64,000 nucleotides of DNA from contig NZ_JACVAQ010000001.1 of the NCBI RefSeq assembly GCF_014851905.1, positions 1,488,001-1,552,000 of the forward strand, read 5' to 3'. The position numbers and the translations under genes were made by a program. Below the pieces are notes generated by a model. The model worked only from the letters and a program-made list of their open reading frames with translations, made no database searches and was not told where the DNA came from. Positions 19,078 to 27,542 of the stretch are shown one piece after another (the first letter of the stretch is position 1; every line of letters starts with the position of its first letter). Source of the stretch: Pseudomonas sp. PDM14. Its GTDB lineage: Bacteria; Pseudomonadota; Gammaproteobacteria; Pseudomonadales; Pseudomonadaceae.

Positions 19078-21144
19078 ATGGCCATCGAGAAAAAAACTAT
19101 ACGTCTGCTGATTCTTGAGGATTCGCAGAACGAGGCCGAGCGCCTGGTTAGCCTGTTCCGCAATGCCGGCCGCGCCACGCGCGTACATCGCATCACCTCG
19201 AGCGACAACCTGGCCGAAGCCCTGCAGCAGAGCTGGGACCTGCTGATCACCGCACCGAGCAGCGAGAACCTCGACCCCAACGAAGCGATCACCGCCATCC
19301 GCCGCCAGGCCAAGGACATTCCGGTGATCCAGCTGATCGACGGCAACGACTCCGACGCCGTGACCGAGGCCCTCAGCCTCGGCGCCCAGGACGCCCTGCC
19401 GCAAGGCGAAGACGAACGCCTGATTCTGGTCGCCAACCGTGAGCTGGCCAACCTCGAAGAACGCCGTGCGCGCCGCTCCGCCGAAGTCGCCCTGCGCGAA
19501 GCCGAGAAGCGCTGCCAGTTGCTGCTCGACAGCTCGGTGGATGCCATCACCTACGTTCACGACGGCATGCACATCTACGCCAACCGCGCGTACCTGCAGC
19601 TGTTCGATTACGAGGATGCCGACGAACTCGAAGGCATGCCGATGATCGACCTGATCGCCAGCGAGAACCAGGCGGCGTTCAAGGACTTCCTGAAGAACTA
19701 CTCGGCCGACGGCACCGCCGAACTGGCCTGCACCGGGGTCAAGGCCGACGGCCAGCGCTTCCAGGCGCGCATGGGCTTCTCGCCCGCCACCTACGACAGC
19801 GAACCCTGCATCCAGGTGGTGATCCGCGCCGAAAACGACAACGCCGAACTGGAAGAAAAGCTGCGCGAAATCAGCAGCCAGGACCTGGTCACCGGCCTGT
19901 TCAACCGCACCCACTTCCTTGAGCTGATGGATGGCGCCGCACAGCGCGCGGTGACCGCCGGCGAAGTCGCCAGCCTGGCCTATATCCGCGTCGATCGTTA
20001 CGCCACGCTGCTGGCCGAAGTCGGCCTGGCCGGCATCGATATGCTGCTCACCGATATCGCCCATCTGTTGCGCGCGCATTTCCCGGGCAATGCCCAACTC
20101 GCCCGCTTCGGTGACGACGTGTTCGCCGTGTTGCAGCCGGGCATCGCTCCCGAGCAGTCCACCGAGCAACTGACCAGCCTGCTGGCCAAGGTCGAAGGCC
20201 ATCTGTTCGACGTCAGCGGCCGCACCGTACAGACCACCCTGTCGATCGGCGTCGCCGGCCTCAGCGAGAAGACCGCCAAGGCCCAGGAAGTGGTCGACCG
20301 CGCGCACCGCTGTGCCGACGAACTCGGCGATGGCAACGCGATCAAGCTGTACAACCCGGCCGACGAACTGGCCGCCGCCGCCAGCCGCGGCAGCCTGGTG
20401 GCGATGGTCCAGCAGGCACTGGAGAACAACAGCTTCCGCCTGCTTTTCCAGCCGATCATCAGCCTGCGCGGCGACAGCGAGGAGCACTACGAAGTGCTCC
20501 TGCGCCTGCTCAGCCCGCAGGGCGATGAGGTCCCGCCGACCGATTTCCTCAATGCCGCGCGCGATGCCGGGTTGGCCGAGAAGATCGACCGCTGGGTGAT
20601 CCTCAACTCGATCAAGCTGCTCGCCGATCACCGCAGCAAGGGCCACGCCACCCGCCTGTTTGTGCACATGTCCGCCAGCAGTCTGCAGGACCAAACCCTG
20701 CTACCGTGGCTCAGTGTCGCCCTCAAGGCTGCGCGCCTGCCATCCGATGCGCTGGTATTCCAGATCAGCGAGCCGGACGCCATCGCCTACCTCAAACAGG
20801 CCAAGGCACTGACCCAGGGCCTGGCCGAGCTGCACTGCAAGGTCGCCCTGAGCCAGTTCGGCTGCGCGCTGAACCCGTTCAACACGCTGAAGTACCTGAG
20901 CGTGGACTTCGTCAAGGTCGATGGCTCGTTCTCCCAGGACCTGACCTCGGCGGAAAATCAGGAGGCGCTGAAGACCCTCCTGGCCAGCCTGCATGCCCAG
21001 GCCAAGCTGACCATCGTGCCGTTCGTGGAGAGCGCCAGCGTGCTGGCAACGCTGTGGCAGGCCGGGGTCAACTACATCCAGGGCCATTACCTGCAGGGCC
21101 CGAGCCAGTCGATGAACTACGACTTTTCCTCCGGCGACGAGTGA
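19078..21144 (+). CDS. fimX: Cyclic-di-GMP receptor FimX
   Basis: FimX governs type IV pilus assembly and twitching motility by binding c-di-GMP. The 688-residue protein has an N-terminal receiver-like domain (LLILEDSQNEAERLV) without a clear phospho-acceptor, a PAS domain (about 140-250, LLDSSVDAITYVHDG), a GGDEF domain whose signature is GDDVF (345-349), and an EAL domain whose signature is EVLLRL (Glu472). Both catalytic signatures are degenerate, as in P. aeruginosa FimX, so binding rather than turnover is expected. It is convergent with serB across a strong terminator. Confidence 0.93.
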   Translation: MAIEKKTIRLLILEDSQNEAERLVSLFRNAGRATRVHRITSSDNLAEALQQSWDLLITAPSSENLDPNEAITAIRRQAKDIPVIQLIDGNDSDAVTEALSLGAQDALPQGEDERLILVANRELANLEERRARRSAEVALREAEKRCQLLLDSSVDAITYVHDGMHIYANRAYLQLFDYEDADELEGMPMIDLIASENQAAFKDFLKNYSADGTAELACTGVKADGQRFQARMGFSPATYDSEPCIQVVIRAENDNAELEEKLREISSQDLVTGLFNRTHFLELMDGAAQRAVTAGEVASLAYIRVDRYATLLAEVGLAGIDMLLTDIAHLLRAHFPGNAQLARFGDDVFAVLQPGIAPEQSTEQLTSLLAKVEGHLFDVSGRTVQTTLSIGVAGLSEKTAKAQEVVDRAHRCADELGDGNAIKLYNPADELAAAASRGSLVAMVQQALENNSFRLLFQPIISLRGDSEEHYEVLLRLLSPQGDEVPPTDFLNAARDAGLAEKIDRWVILNSIKLLADHRSKGHATRLFVHMSASSLQDQTLLPWLSVALKAARLPSDALVFQISEPDAIAYLKQAKALTQGLAELHCKVALSQFGCALNPFNTLKYLSVDFVKVDGSFSQDLTSAENQEALKTLLASLHAQAKLTIVPFVESASVLATLWQAGVNYIQGHYLQGPSQSMNYDFSSGDE

Positions 21145-21161
21145 TCGCGCCACCCGCCCAT

Positions 21162-21189
21162 AAAAAAACCGCCCTTCGGCGGTTTTTTT
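21162..21189. terminator. Bidirectional terminator between fimX and serB
   Basis: A perfect 12-base-pair inverted repeat (AAAAAAACCGCC / GGCGGTTTTTTT) encloses CTTC. The seven-base A and T runs make a U-tract in either direction. It lies 17 bases after the fimX stop and 15 bases before the serB stop, so it should serve both. Confidence 0.95.
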
Positions 21190-21204
21190 ATGACGGCGAA
21201 ACTG

Positions 21205-22419
21205 TCACTCACTACCGTCGCGGTCACGGAAACCCAGCAGGTAGAGGATACCGTCCAGCCCCAGGGTGGAGATCGCCTGCTTGGCCGACTGCTTGACCAG
21301 CGGCTTGGCGCGGAACGCCACGCCCAGACCAGCCAGACCGAGCATCGGCAGGTCGTTGGCGCCATCACCGACGGCGATGGTCTGCTCCAGGCGCAGGCCT
21401 TCCTTGTCCGCCAGCTCGCGCAGCAGATCGGCCTTGCGCTGGGCGTCGACAATAGGCTCGACGGCCACGCCAGTGACCTTGCCATCGACGATCTGCAGCT
21501 CGTTGGCGAACACATAGTCGATACCGAGCTTGGCCTGCAGCTGCTTGGCGAAATAGCTGAAGCCACCGGAGAGAATCGCCGTTTTGTAGCCCAGGCGCTT
21601 GAGCTCGGCGAACAGCACTTCGGCGCCTTCGGTCAGGCGCAGCGAGGCGCCGATATCGGCCAGCACGGTTTCCGGCAGCCCCTGCAGCAGCGCCATGCGC
21701 TCCTTGAAGCTGGCACGGAAATCCAGCTCGCCACGCATCGCTCGTTCGGTGATCTCGGAAACCTTGTCACCCACGCCGTAAGCCTTGGCCAGCTCGTCGA
21801 TGACCTCGGCCTCGATCAGCGTCGAGTCCATGTCGAACACCGCCAGACGGCGGTTGCGGCGGAACAGCGAGTCACGCTGGAAGGCGATGTCGACGTTCAG
21901 CTCCTGGGCCACGCTGAGGAATTCGGCACGCAGCGCCACCGCATCGGCCGGCTCGCCACGCACGGAGAACTCGATGCAGCCCTTGCCTTGGTCGGCAGGG
22001 GTGTCCAACGGCATGCGCCCGGACAAGCGATCGATGTGGTCGATGTTGAGGCCGTATTTGGCGGTAATCGAGCTGACCCGCTGCAGCTGCTCGGCGGTGA
22101 CCTTGCGCGTCAGCAGGGTGACGATGTAGCGCGGCTTGCCCTGACCGCCGACCCACTGCTGGTAGTCCGACTCGGAGACCGGGGTGAAGCGCACCTGCTG
22201 ATCGAGTTTGTAGGCGGTGAACAGCACGTCCTTGAGCACCGAAGAGGCCTGCTCGGTATCCGGGATTTCCACCAGGATGCCGAACGACAGGGTGTCGTGG
22301 ATCACCGCCTGGCCGATGTCGAGGATGTTCACGCCGCCCTGGGCGAGGACCCCGGTGACGGCTGCGGTCAGCCCCGGGCGATCTTCCCCGGTGATGTTGA
22401 TCAGGACGATTTCGCGCAA
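21205..22419 (-). CDS. serB: Phosphoserine phosphatase SerB
   Basis: SerB carries out the last step of serine synthesis. The protein has N-terminal ACT-type regulatory domains (REIVLINITGEDRPGLTAAV and a second from about residue 90) and a HAD phosphatase domain with FDMDSTLIEAEVIDELA, ILSGGFSYFA and GDGANDLPML. The frame stays open to an ATG at 22482, but the family N-terminus REIVLINITG falls directly after a TTG at 22419, with GGGAG eight bases upstream. The TTG start gives 404 residues, the usual length. It is divergent from the YtjB/AhpA-like gene, as serB is from ytjB in E. coli. Confidence 0.93.
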   Translation of the reverse strand: MREIVLINITGEDRPGLTAAVTGVLAQGGVNILDIGQAVIHDTLSFGILVEIPDTEQASSVLKDVLFTAYKLDQQVRFTPVSESDYQQWVGGQGKPRYIVTLLTRKVTAEQLQRVSSITAKYGLNIDHIDRLSGRMPLDTPADQGKGCIEFSVRGEPADAVALRAEFLSVAQELNVDIAFQRDSLFRRNRRLAVFDMDSTLIEAEVIDELAKAYGVGDKVSEITERAMRGELDFRASFKERMALLQGLPETVLADIGASLRLTEGAEVLFAELKRLGYKTAILSGGFSYFAKQLQAKLGIDYVFANELQIVDGKVTGVAVEPIVDAQRKADLLRELADKEGLRLEQTIAVGDGANDLPMLGLAGLGVAFRAKPLVKQSAKQAISTLGLDGILYLLGFRDRDGSE

Positions 22420-22523
22420 GGCGGCAACTCCCAGGCTCGCAATTGGATCGACGAGGCGCGGCGGCCCCATGAAAAGGCGCACATTCTAACCAGTTTCACC
22501 GATGACAGGGCACGTGCGCCGCT

Positions 22524-22551
22524 TTGCCCTCCGGGGGGTGGTGGTTATACT
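22524..22551 (+). promoter_or_regulatory. Sigma-70 type promoter of the YtjB/AhpA-like gene
   Basis: TTGCCC at 22524-22529, a 16-base spacer and TATACT at 22546-22551 form a reasonable promoter 36 bases upstream of the GTG start. It overlaps the longer open frame and therefore supports the GTG at 22587. The -10 region shares 14 identical bases with the one before the FAD oxidoreductase gene at 26329. Confidence 0.6.
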
Positions 22552-22586
22552 GCGCGACAATTCCATTTCAAGAAGAGCCGCGCTCT

Positions 22587-24113
22587 GTGAACCGGCCCGC
22601 TCAGGTCAAACCCGACAATTTCTTCCTCCTGCTGTTTCACGCCCTGCGTCAACGGCGCGTACCGCTGGCCTTGCGTATCGCCAGCCACAGCCTGCTGCTG
22701 GTCGCCCTGGCGCTGGTGATCTACGCCTGGGTGATGGGCATGCAGTTCAAGCAGGCCATGCAGCAACAGGCCGACGCCGTGGGCCGCAGCCTGATCGTGC
22801 AGACCGCCACCTCGGCCACCGAGCTGCTGGTGTCCAACGACATCCTCAGCCTCAACGTCCTGCTCAGCAACCTGGTGAAGAACCCGCTGGTGGCCCACGC
22901 GGCGATCTACAGCGTGGACAACCGCATCCTCGCCGAAGCCGGCTCGCGCCCCAGCCAGAGCCTGCTCGGCGAGACCGAAGGCCTGTATTCCACGCCGATC
23001 ACCTTCCAGGAAGTGATGGCCGGGCAATTGCGCATCAGCCTGGACATGGAACAGTTCCAGCAGCCGATGACCATCAGCCTGCAGAGCATGGGCCTGCTCA
23101 GCCTGATTCTGCTGGCGCTGACCCTGTCCCTCAGCCTGCGCCTGGGCCGGCACATCTCCACACCCCTGCTGCAGCTGCGCGTGTGGCTGCGCGACCCCGA
23201 TGATCCCGCACCTGGCGCCGGCCGCCAGGACGAAATCGGTGACCTCGCCCGTCAGTTGCAGGCACGCCTGGTGCCGGAAAAGCCGCAACCCGAAGCGCTG
23301 CCGGAAGACCCGTACGCCGAAATGGACCTCGACCCGGACTACGCCGACGACGAGCAGGAGTTCGACGTACCGAACCTGCACGAGACGCCGTTCGACGACG
23401 ATCAGGACGCGCCTTGGGACAGTAAATCCAGCGTCCGCGAGGTGGATGACGACCCGTTCGTCGACCTGCGCGACGACAGTGAAGCGCCGATCTACGAACC
23501 CGCCACAGCGGTCACCGAGGCGCCGCCCCGCGAGCCCGGCTACAGCGCCGTACTGGCGATCCAGCTCGGCGCCCAGGAACAGCTGCGCCGTCTGCCACGC
23601 AGCCGCCTGCTCGACCTGCTGCAGCGCTACCGCGATCACCTGGAGCAGGCCGCCGCGCTGTACCAGGGCAAGCTCTACACCCTCAACGACGGCAGCAGCC
23701 TGATGCTGTTCGGCAGCGCGCAGAGTGGTGAGGACTACCTGACCCACGCCCTGTGCTGCGGCGAGCTGATGCGTGCCCTCGGCCATGCCCTGCAGATCGA
23801 AGTCGCCGACAGCGGCATCACCCTTCAGCTGCAACTGGGTCTGACCTGCAGCGACGAACTCAACGCACCGAGCCAGGCCGATCTGTTGCTCAGCGATGCC
23901 GCCCAGGACGCCCTGGCGCTGTCGCAGCACAGTCGCAACCTGTTGCTAGTACAGCGCGCCATTGCCGACGACCCGCTGGTGCGCCAGCGCGCGCGCATCC
24001 GCCCGATCGCCAGCCCGGAAGGCGCCAGCTGCGTCGAGCGCCTGCTCGAGCCCTACCCGTCGCTGCTGGAACGCCAGCTGGCGCGCATGCACGAAAACGC
24101 CGCCCAGCCGTGA
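22587..24113 (+). CDS. YtjB/AhpA-family membrane protein with a degenerate cyclase-like C-terminus
   Basis: From the GTG at 22587 the product has 508 residues. Two membrane helices (about 30-52 and 158-180) flank a periplasmic region of roughly 100 residues, the layout of the SMP/YtjB family found beside serB. A HAMP-like stretch and a long acidic linker follow (about 225-310). The last 190 residues match the class III nucleotidyl-cyclase pattern: a beta strand SAVLAIQLG, a helix DLLQRYRDHLEQAAALYQG, then LNDGSSLMLFG at 366-376 where cyclases have IGDGVMAVFG. The first metal Asp is missing, so catalysis is doubtful. Function is unknown. Confidence 0.75.
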   Translation: MNRPAQVKPDNFFLLLFHALRQRRVPLALRIASHSLLLVALALVIYAWVMGMQFKQAMQQQADAVGRSLIVQTATSATELLVSNDILSLNVLLSNLVKNPLVAHAAIYSVDNRILAEAGSRPSQSLLGETEGLYSTPITFQEVMAGQLRISLDMEQFQQPMTISLQSMGLLSLILLALTLSLSLRLGRHISTPLLQLRVWLRDPDDPAPGAGRQDEIGDLARQLQARLVPEKPQPEALPEDPYAEMDLDPDYADDEQEFDVPNLHETPFDDDQDAPWDSKSSVREVDDDPFVDLRDDSEAPIYEPATAVTEAPPREPGYSAVLAIQLGAQEQLRRLPRSRLLDLLQRYRDHLEQAAALYQGKLYTLNDGSSLMLFGSAQSGEDYLTHALCCGELMRALGHALQIEVADSGITLQLQLGLTCSDELNAPSQADLLLSDAAQDALALSQHSRNLLLVQRAIADDPLVRQRARIRPIASPEGASCVERLLEPYPSLLERQLARMHENAAQP

Positions 24114-24676
24114 CCACCCTGATCAGCCACCCGCTGCCGCTGCTGGCAGTGGGCCTGGCCCTCGGCCCGCGGACCATCCCGCCGCGCCTACTGCTCGCCG
24201 GCCTGCTCTTCACCCTGTTGCCCGATGCCGACGTGCTGGCATTCAAACTCGGCATCGCCTACGCCGACGCCTTCGGGCATCGCGGCTTCAGTCATTCACT
24301 GTTGTTCGCCGGAGTGTGCGGCACGCTCGGTGCGTTGGCTTGCCGCCTGCTCGGCTGCGGCCCGCTCAAAGCCTTCTGCTGGATCAGCCTGGCGACCGCG
24401 TCACACAGCCTGTTGGATGCCGCCACCGACGGCGGCCTGGGCGTGGCCTGGCTGTGGCCCTGGAACGAGCAGCGCTTCTTCCTGCCGTGGCGACCGATCG
24501 AAGTCTCGCCGTTCCTGCACGGTTTCTTCAGTCAGCGCGGGCTCGACGTGCTCGCCTCGGAAGCGCGCTGGGTCTGGCTGCCCTGCCTGGTCGTGGCGCT
24601 GGGCGGCAGCGCCCTACGCCTGCTGGCGCTAGGCCTGTGGCGACGTCGGCAACAGACGCGCCAAGCCAGCCAGTAA
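24110..24676 (+). CDS. YdjM-type membrane-bound metal-dependent hydrolase
   Basis: The 188-residue protein starts with GTG overlapping the previous stop (GTGA), so it is translationally coupled. It has about four membrane segments and the YdjM/DUF457 signature LLPDADVLAF followed by GHRGFSHSLLF, with conserved His and Asp residues suited to metal binding, and SHSLLDAATDGG further on. The family is thought to hydrolyse a membrane substrate, not identified. Its last 48 bases overlap the end of waaA on the other strand. Confidence 0.8.
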   Translation: MTTLISHPLPLLAVGLALGPRTIPPRLLLAGLLFTLLPDADVLAFKLGIAYADAFGHRGFSHSLLFAGVCGTLGALACRLLGCGPLKAFCWISLATASHSLLDAATDGGLGVAWLWPWNEQRFFLPWRPIEVSPFLHGFFSQRGLDVLASEARWVWLPCLVVALGGSALRLLALGLWRRRQQTRQASQ

Positions 24677-25912
24677 GCGCTCCAGCGCGCCCTGGTTGGC
24701 GCGCAACACGCTCAGCCCGCCCTCGGCCATCGCTGCAGCTTGCGACGGTTCGGCGAACAGCCGCTGCACGGCGTCATACAAGGTCCGCGCATCATTCACC
24801 TCGACCAGGTCGCCTGCCGCGCGCAGCTGGGCGGCAATCTCGAGGAAGTTGAACAGGTGCGGCCCGCTCAGCAGCGGCTTGCCCAACGCGGCAGGCTCGA
24901 GCAGGTTGTGCCCGCCGTTCTCGACCAGGCTGCCGCCAACGAACGCCAGATCCGCCAACGCATAGAGAAACAGCAGCTCGCCCAGGGTGTCGCCCAGCAG
25001 CACCTGGGTCCCGGCAGTTACCGCCTGCCCGTGCGAGCGGCGCACCGTAGTGAAGCCTTCACGCTCGCTCAGCTCGGCCATCGCCGCGAAGCGCTCGGGA
25101 TGCCGCGGCACCAGAATCAGCAGCGCCTGCGGCTGTCGCGCCAGCAGCTGGCGGTGCGCAGCCAGGACGATCTCGTCTTCGCCGGCATGGGTGCTGGCGG
25201 CAATCCACACCGGGCGCTGCGTTGCGCCCCAACTGGCGCGCAGTTCGGCGGCGCTTACCAGCAGTTCCGGATCCACGCGCAGGTCGAACTTGATCGACCC
25301 GGTCACCTCGACGCACGCCGGGTGCGCGCCGAGCTGGCGGAAGCGCTCGGCCTCGGCCTCGGTCTGCGCGGCGATCAGGCTCAGCTCGGCGAGCATCGGC
25401 GCCGTCAGCCTGGCCAGCTTGCCGTAGCCGCGCGCCGAACGCTCGGACAGCCGTGCATTGGCCAGCGCCACCGGCACGCCATGCCGCGCGCACTGGTGGA
25501 TGTGGTTGGGCCACAGCTCGGTTTCCATGATGATCGCCAGACGCGGTCGCACATGACGGAAGAAGCGCGCGCAGGCCCAGGGCAGGTCGTAGGGAAGGTA
25601 GCAATGCTGGACGCGTGCGCCGAACAGCGCCTGGATACGCGCCGAACCGGTCGGGGTCATGTTGGTGACGGTGATCGGCAGCTGCGGATAGCGCGCCAGC
25701 AGTTCACGAATCAGTGGCGCGGCGGCGATGCTTTCACCGAGCGACACGGCGTGAATCCAGATGCCCTCCTGCTGCATGGGCGGCAGGCCGATGGCGAAGC
25801 GCTCACCGACGCGCTTGGCGTAGTCGGGCGCGCGCCAGGCGCGCCACAGCAGGCGAACGGCAATCAGGGGCAGGGCCAGGTGCAGCAGCAGGGTATAGAG
25901 AGCTCGGTTCAT
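24629..25912 (-). CDS. waaA: 3-deoxy-D-manno-octulosonic acid (Kdo) transferase WaaA
   Basis: WaaA adds Kdo from CMP-Kdo to lipid IVA at the inner membrane, the first step of LPS core assembly. From the ATG at 25912 the protein has 427 residues. An N-terminal membrane anchor (LYTLLLHLALPLIAVRLL) precedes a GT-B fold with IWIHAVSLGESIAAAPLI, the family Glu in METELWPNHI, and the C-terminal donor-site stretch FVGGSLVENGGHNLLEPA. The open frame extends far upstream, but MNRALYTLL is the family start. Its 3' end overlaps the convergent YdjM-like gene by 48 bases. Confidence 0.95.
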   Translation of the reverse strand: MNRALYTLLLHLALPLIAVRLLWRAWRAPDYAKRVGERFAIGLPPMQQEGIWIHAVSLGESIAAAPLIRELLARYPQLPITVTNMTPTGSARIQALFGARVQHCYLPYDLPWACARFFRHVRPRLAIIMETELWPNHIHQCARHGVPVALANARLSERSARGYGKLARLTAPMLAELSLIAAQTEAEAERFRQLGAHPACVEVTGSIKFDLRVDPELLVSAAELRASWGATQRPVWIAASTHAGEDEIVLAAHRQLLARQPQALLILVPRHPERFAAMAELSEREGFTTVRRSHGQAVTAGTQVLLGDTLGELLFLYALADLAFVGGSLVENGGHNLLEPAALGKPLLSGPHLFNFLEIAAQLRAAGDLVEVNDARTLYDAVQRLFAEPSQAAAMAEGGLSVLRANQGALERLLAGLARLLPTSPQA

Positions 25913-25972
25913 GGGCGCGCAGCTTAGCAAAGGGCCGTGCGAGAATGCGCGAGAACCTGATTGGAGCGCGCC

Positions 25973-26305
25973 ATGAACGCCTACATCTACCTCGCCATCG
26001 CCATCACCGCCGAGGTCATCGGCACCACCGCGCTGAAGGCCGTGGACGGTTTCAGCAAGCCGCTGCCCCTGGCGCTGGTGATCGTCGGCTACGGCACCGC
26101 GTTCTGGATGCTCAGCCTGGTGATGAAGAGCATTCCAGTTGGCGTGACCTATGCGATCTGGTCCGGCCTGGGCATCGTCATGATCAGCATCGCCGCGCTG
26201 TTTCTGTATGACCAGAAACTCGATCTGCCGGCCCTGCTTGGCATGGGCCTGATCATCGCCGGCGTGCTGGTGATTCAGCTGTTCTCCAGCACCACTGGCC
26301 ATTGA
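25973..26305 (+). CDS. EmrE-type small multidrug resistance transporter
   Basis: SMR proteins are four-helix antiporters that exchange protons for cationic drugs. From the ATG at 25973 (GGAG at seven bases) the product is 110 residues, the same length as EmrE. It shows ITAEVIGTTALK with the essential Glu14, YAIWSGLGIV with the Trp that stacks on substrates, and LDLPALLGMGLIIAGVLVI. This places it in the quaternary-ammonium branch rather than the guanidinium (Gdx/SugE) branch. It is divergent from waaA with 60 bases between start codons. Confidence 0.92.
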   Translation: MNAYIYLAIAITAEVIGTTALKAVDGFSKPLPLALVIVGYGTAFWMLSLVMKSIPVGVTYAIWSGLGIVMISIAALFLYDQKLDLPALLGMGLIIAGVLVIQLFSSTTGH

Positions 26306-26331
26306 TCGGTCTGCAGCGCCAGGCGCGGGGT

Positions 26332-26337
26332 TATACT
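26332..26337 (+). promoter_or_regulatory. Putative -10 element of the FAD oxidoreductase gene
   Basis: TATACT lies 29 bases before the ATG, after the SMR gene has ended. The surrounding 14 bases are identical to those at 22543-22556. No -35 match is seen at 16-18 bases; a TTGATC at 26302 is too far upstream. Confidence 0.45.
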
Positions 26338-26366
26338 GCGCGCCTGTTTTCCAGCGAGCCCCGTGC

Positions 26367-27542
26367 ATGTCCCAAGCTCTCAGCACCGATGTCCTGATCG
26401 TTGGCGGCGGTATCGCCGGCCTCTGGCTCAACGCCCGCCTGCGCCAGCAGGGCTACGCCACCATCCTGGTGGAGAACGCCACCCTCGGCGGCGGGCAGAG
26501 CCTGAAGTCCCAGGGCATCATCCATGGCGGCGCCAAGTACGCCCTGCACGGTGCACTGACTGGCGCCTCGGAAGCCATCGCCGACATGCCGCGGCGCTGG
26601 AGCGAAGCCCTCGATGCCCAGGGCGAGCTGGACCTCTCCGGCGTGCGCCTGCTCTCCGCCGCGCACTACCTGTGGTCGCCCGGCACCCTCGCCGGCAATC
26701 TGACCAGCTTCTTCGCCAGCAAGGCAGTGCGCGGCCGTGTCGACCAGGTCAAGGGCGAGCAGCTGCCGCCCGCGCTGCAGCACCCGAAGTTCAAGGGCAA
26801 GGTCTATCGCCTGGCCGAACTGGTGGTCGATGTGCCCAGCCTGATCGCGCGCCTGGCCGAATTGGCCGGCGACAGCCTGCTCGCCGGACAACGCATCGAG
26901 CCGTTGCGCGAGGGCGACGAGCTGGTCGGCCTGCGCGTCGACGGCCGTGAGATCCGCGCTCAGCGCATCGTCCTCAGCGCCGGCCAGGGCAACGCCGAGC
27001 TGCTCAGCGCATTGTCCGTCGAGCAGCCCAAGCAGCAGCTGCGCCCGCTGCACATGGTGCTGGTCAAGGGCGAGAGCCTGAAGCCGCTGTACGCGCACTG
27101 CCTGGGTGGTGGGCCGAAGCCGCGCATCACCGTCACCAGCCACCCGGCCGCCGACGGCCAGTGGGTCTGGTACCTCGGTGGCGATATCGCCGAAGCCGAC
27201 GGCGTGGCCCGCGACGAGGCTGCGCAGATCAAGGCCGCGCAGAAGGAATTGGGCGACCTGCTGCCCTGGGTCGACCTCAACGACGCACGCTGGGCCACCC
27301 TACGCGTCGACCGCGCCGAGCCGGCGCAATCCGGCCTGGTGCGCCCGGACAACGCCTTCCTCGCAGAACAGGGCCGCCTGCTGGTGGGCTGGCCGACCAA
27401 GCTGGCCCTGTCGCCGGACTTCAGCGACCGCGTGCTGGCCGCCCTCGGCCGCGACGGCATCCAGCCCGGCAACGCCCCGGCGCTGCCCGAGCTGCCACGC
27501 CCGCCGCTGGCCAGGCCGGTCTGGGAGGAGCTGCTGCCATGA
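26367..27542 (+). CDS. FAD-dependent oxidoreductase (DAO superfamily)
   Basis: The 391-residue protein begins with a dinucleotide-binding fold (DVLIVGGGIAGLWLNARLRQ, an acidic residue at the end of strand 2 in ILVENATLGG). A QSLKSQGIIHGG segment resembles that of glycine/D-amino-acid oxidase-like proteins, and a substrate domain and C-terminal FAD-contact region follow. No membrane segment or signal peptide is seen. The substrate is unknown. The stop overlaps the start of the aldo/keto reductase gene by four bases, so the two probably act in one pathway. The pair corresponds to PA4991-PA4992 of PAO1, from memory. Confidence 0.78.
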   Translation: MSQALSTDVLIVGGGIAGLWLNARLRQQGYATILVENATLGGGQSLKSQGIIHGGAKYALHGALTGASEAIADMPRRWSEALDAQGELDLSGVRLLSAAHYLWSPGTLAGNLTSFFASKAVRGRVDQVKGEQLPPALQHPKFKGKVYRLAELVVDVPSLIARLAELAGDSLLAGQRIEPLREGDELVGLRVDGREIRAQRIVLSAGQGNAELLSALSVEQPKQQLRPLHMVLVKGESLKPLYAHCLGGGPKPRITVTSHPAADGQWVWYLGGDIAEADGVARDEAAQIKAAQKELGDLLPWVDLNDARWATLRVDRAEPAQSGLVRPDNAFLAEQGRLLVGWPTKLALSPDFSDRVLAALGRDGIQPGNAPALPELPRPPLARPVWEELLP

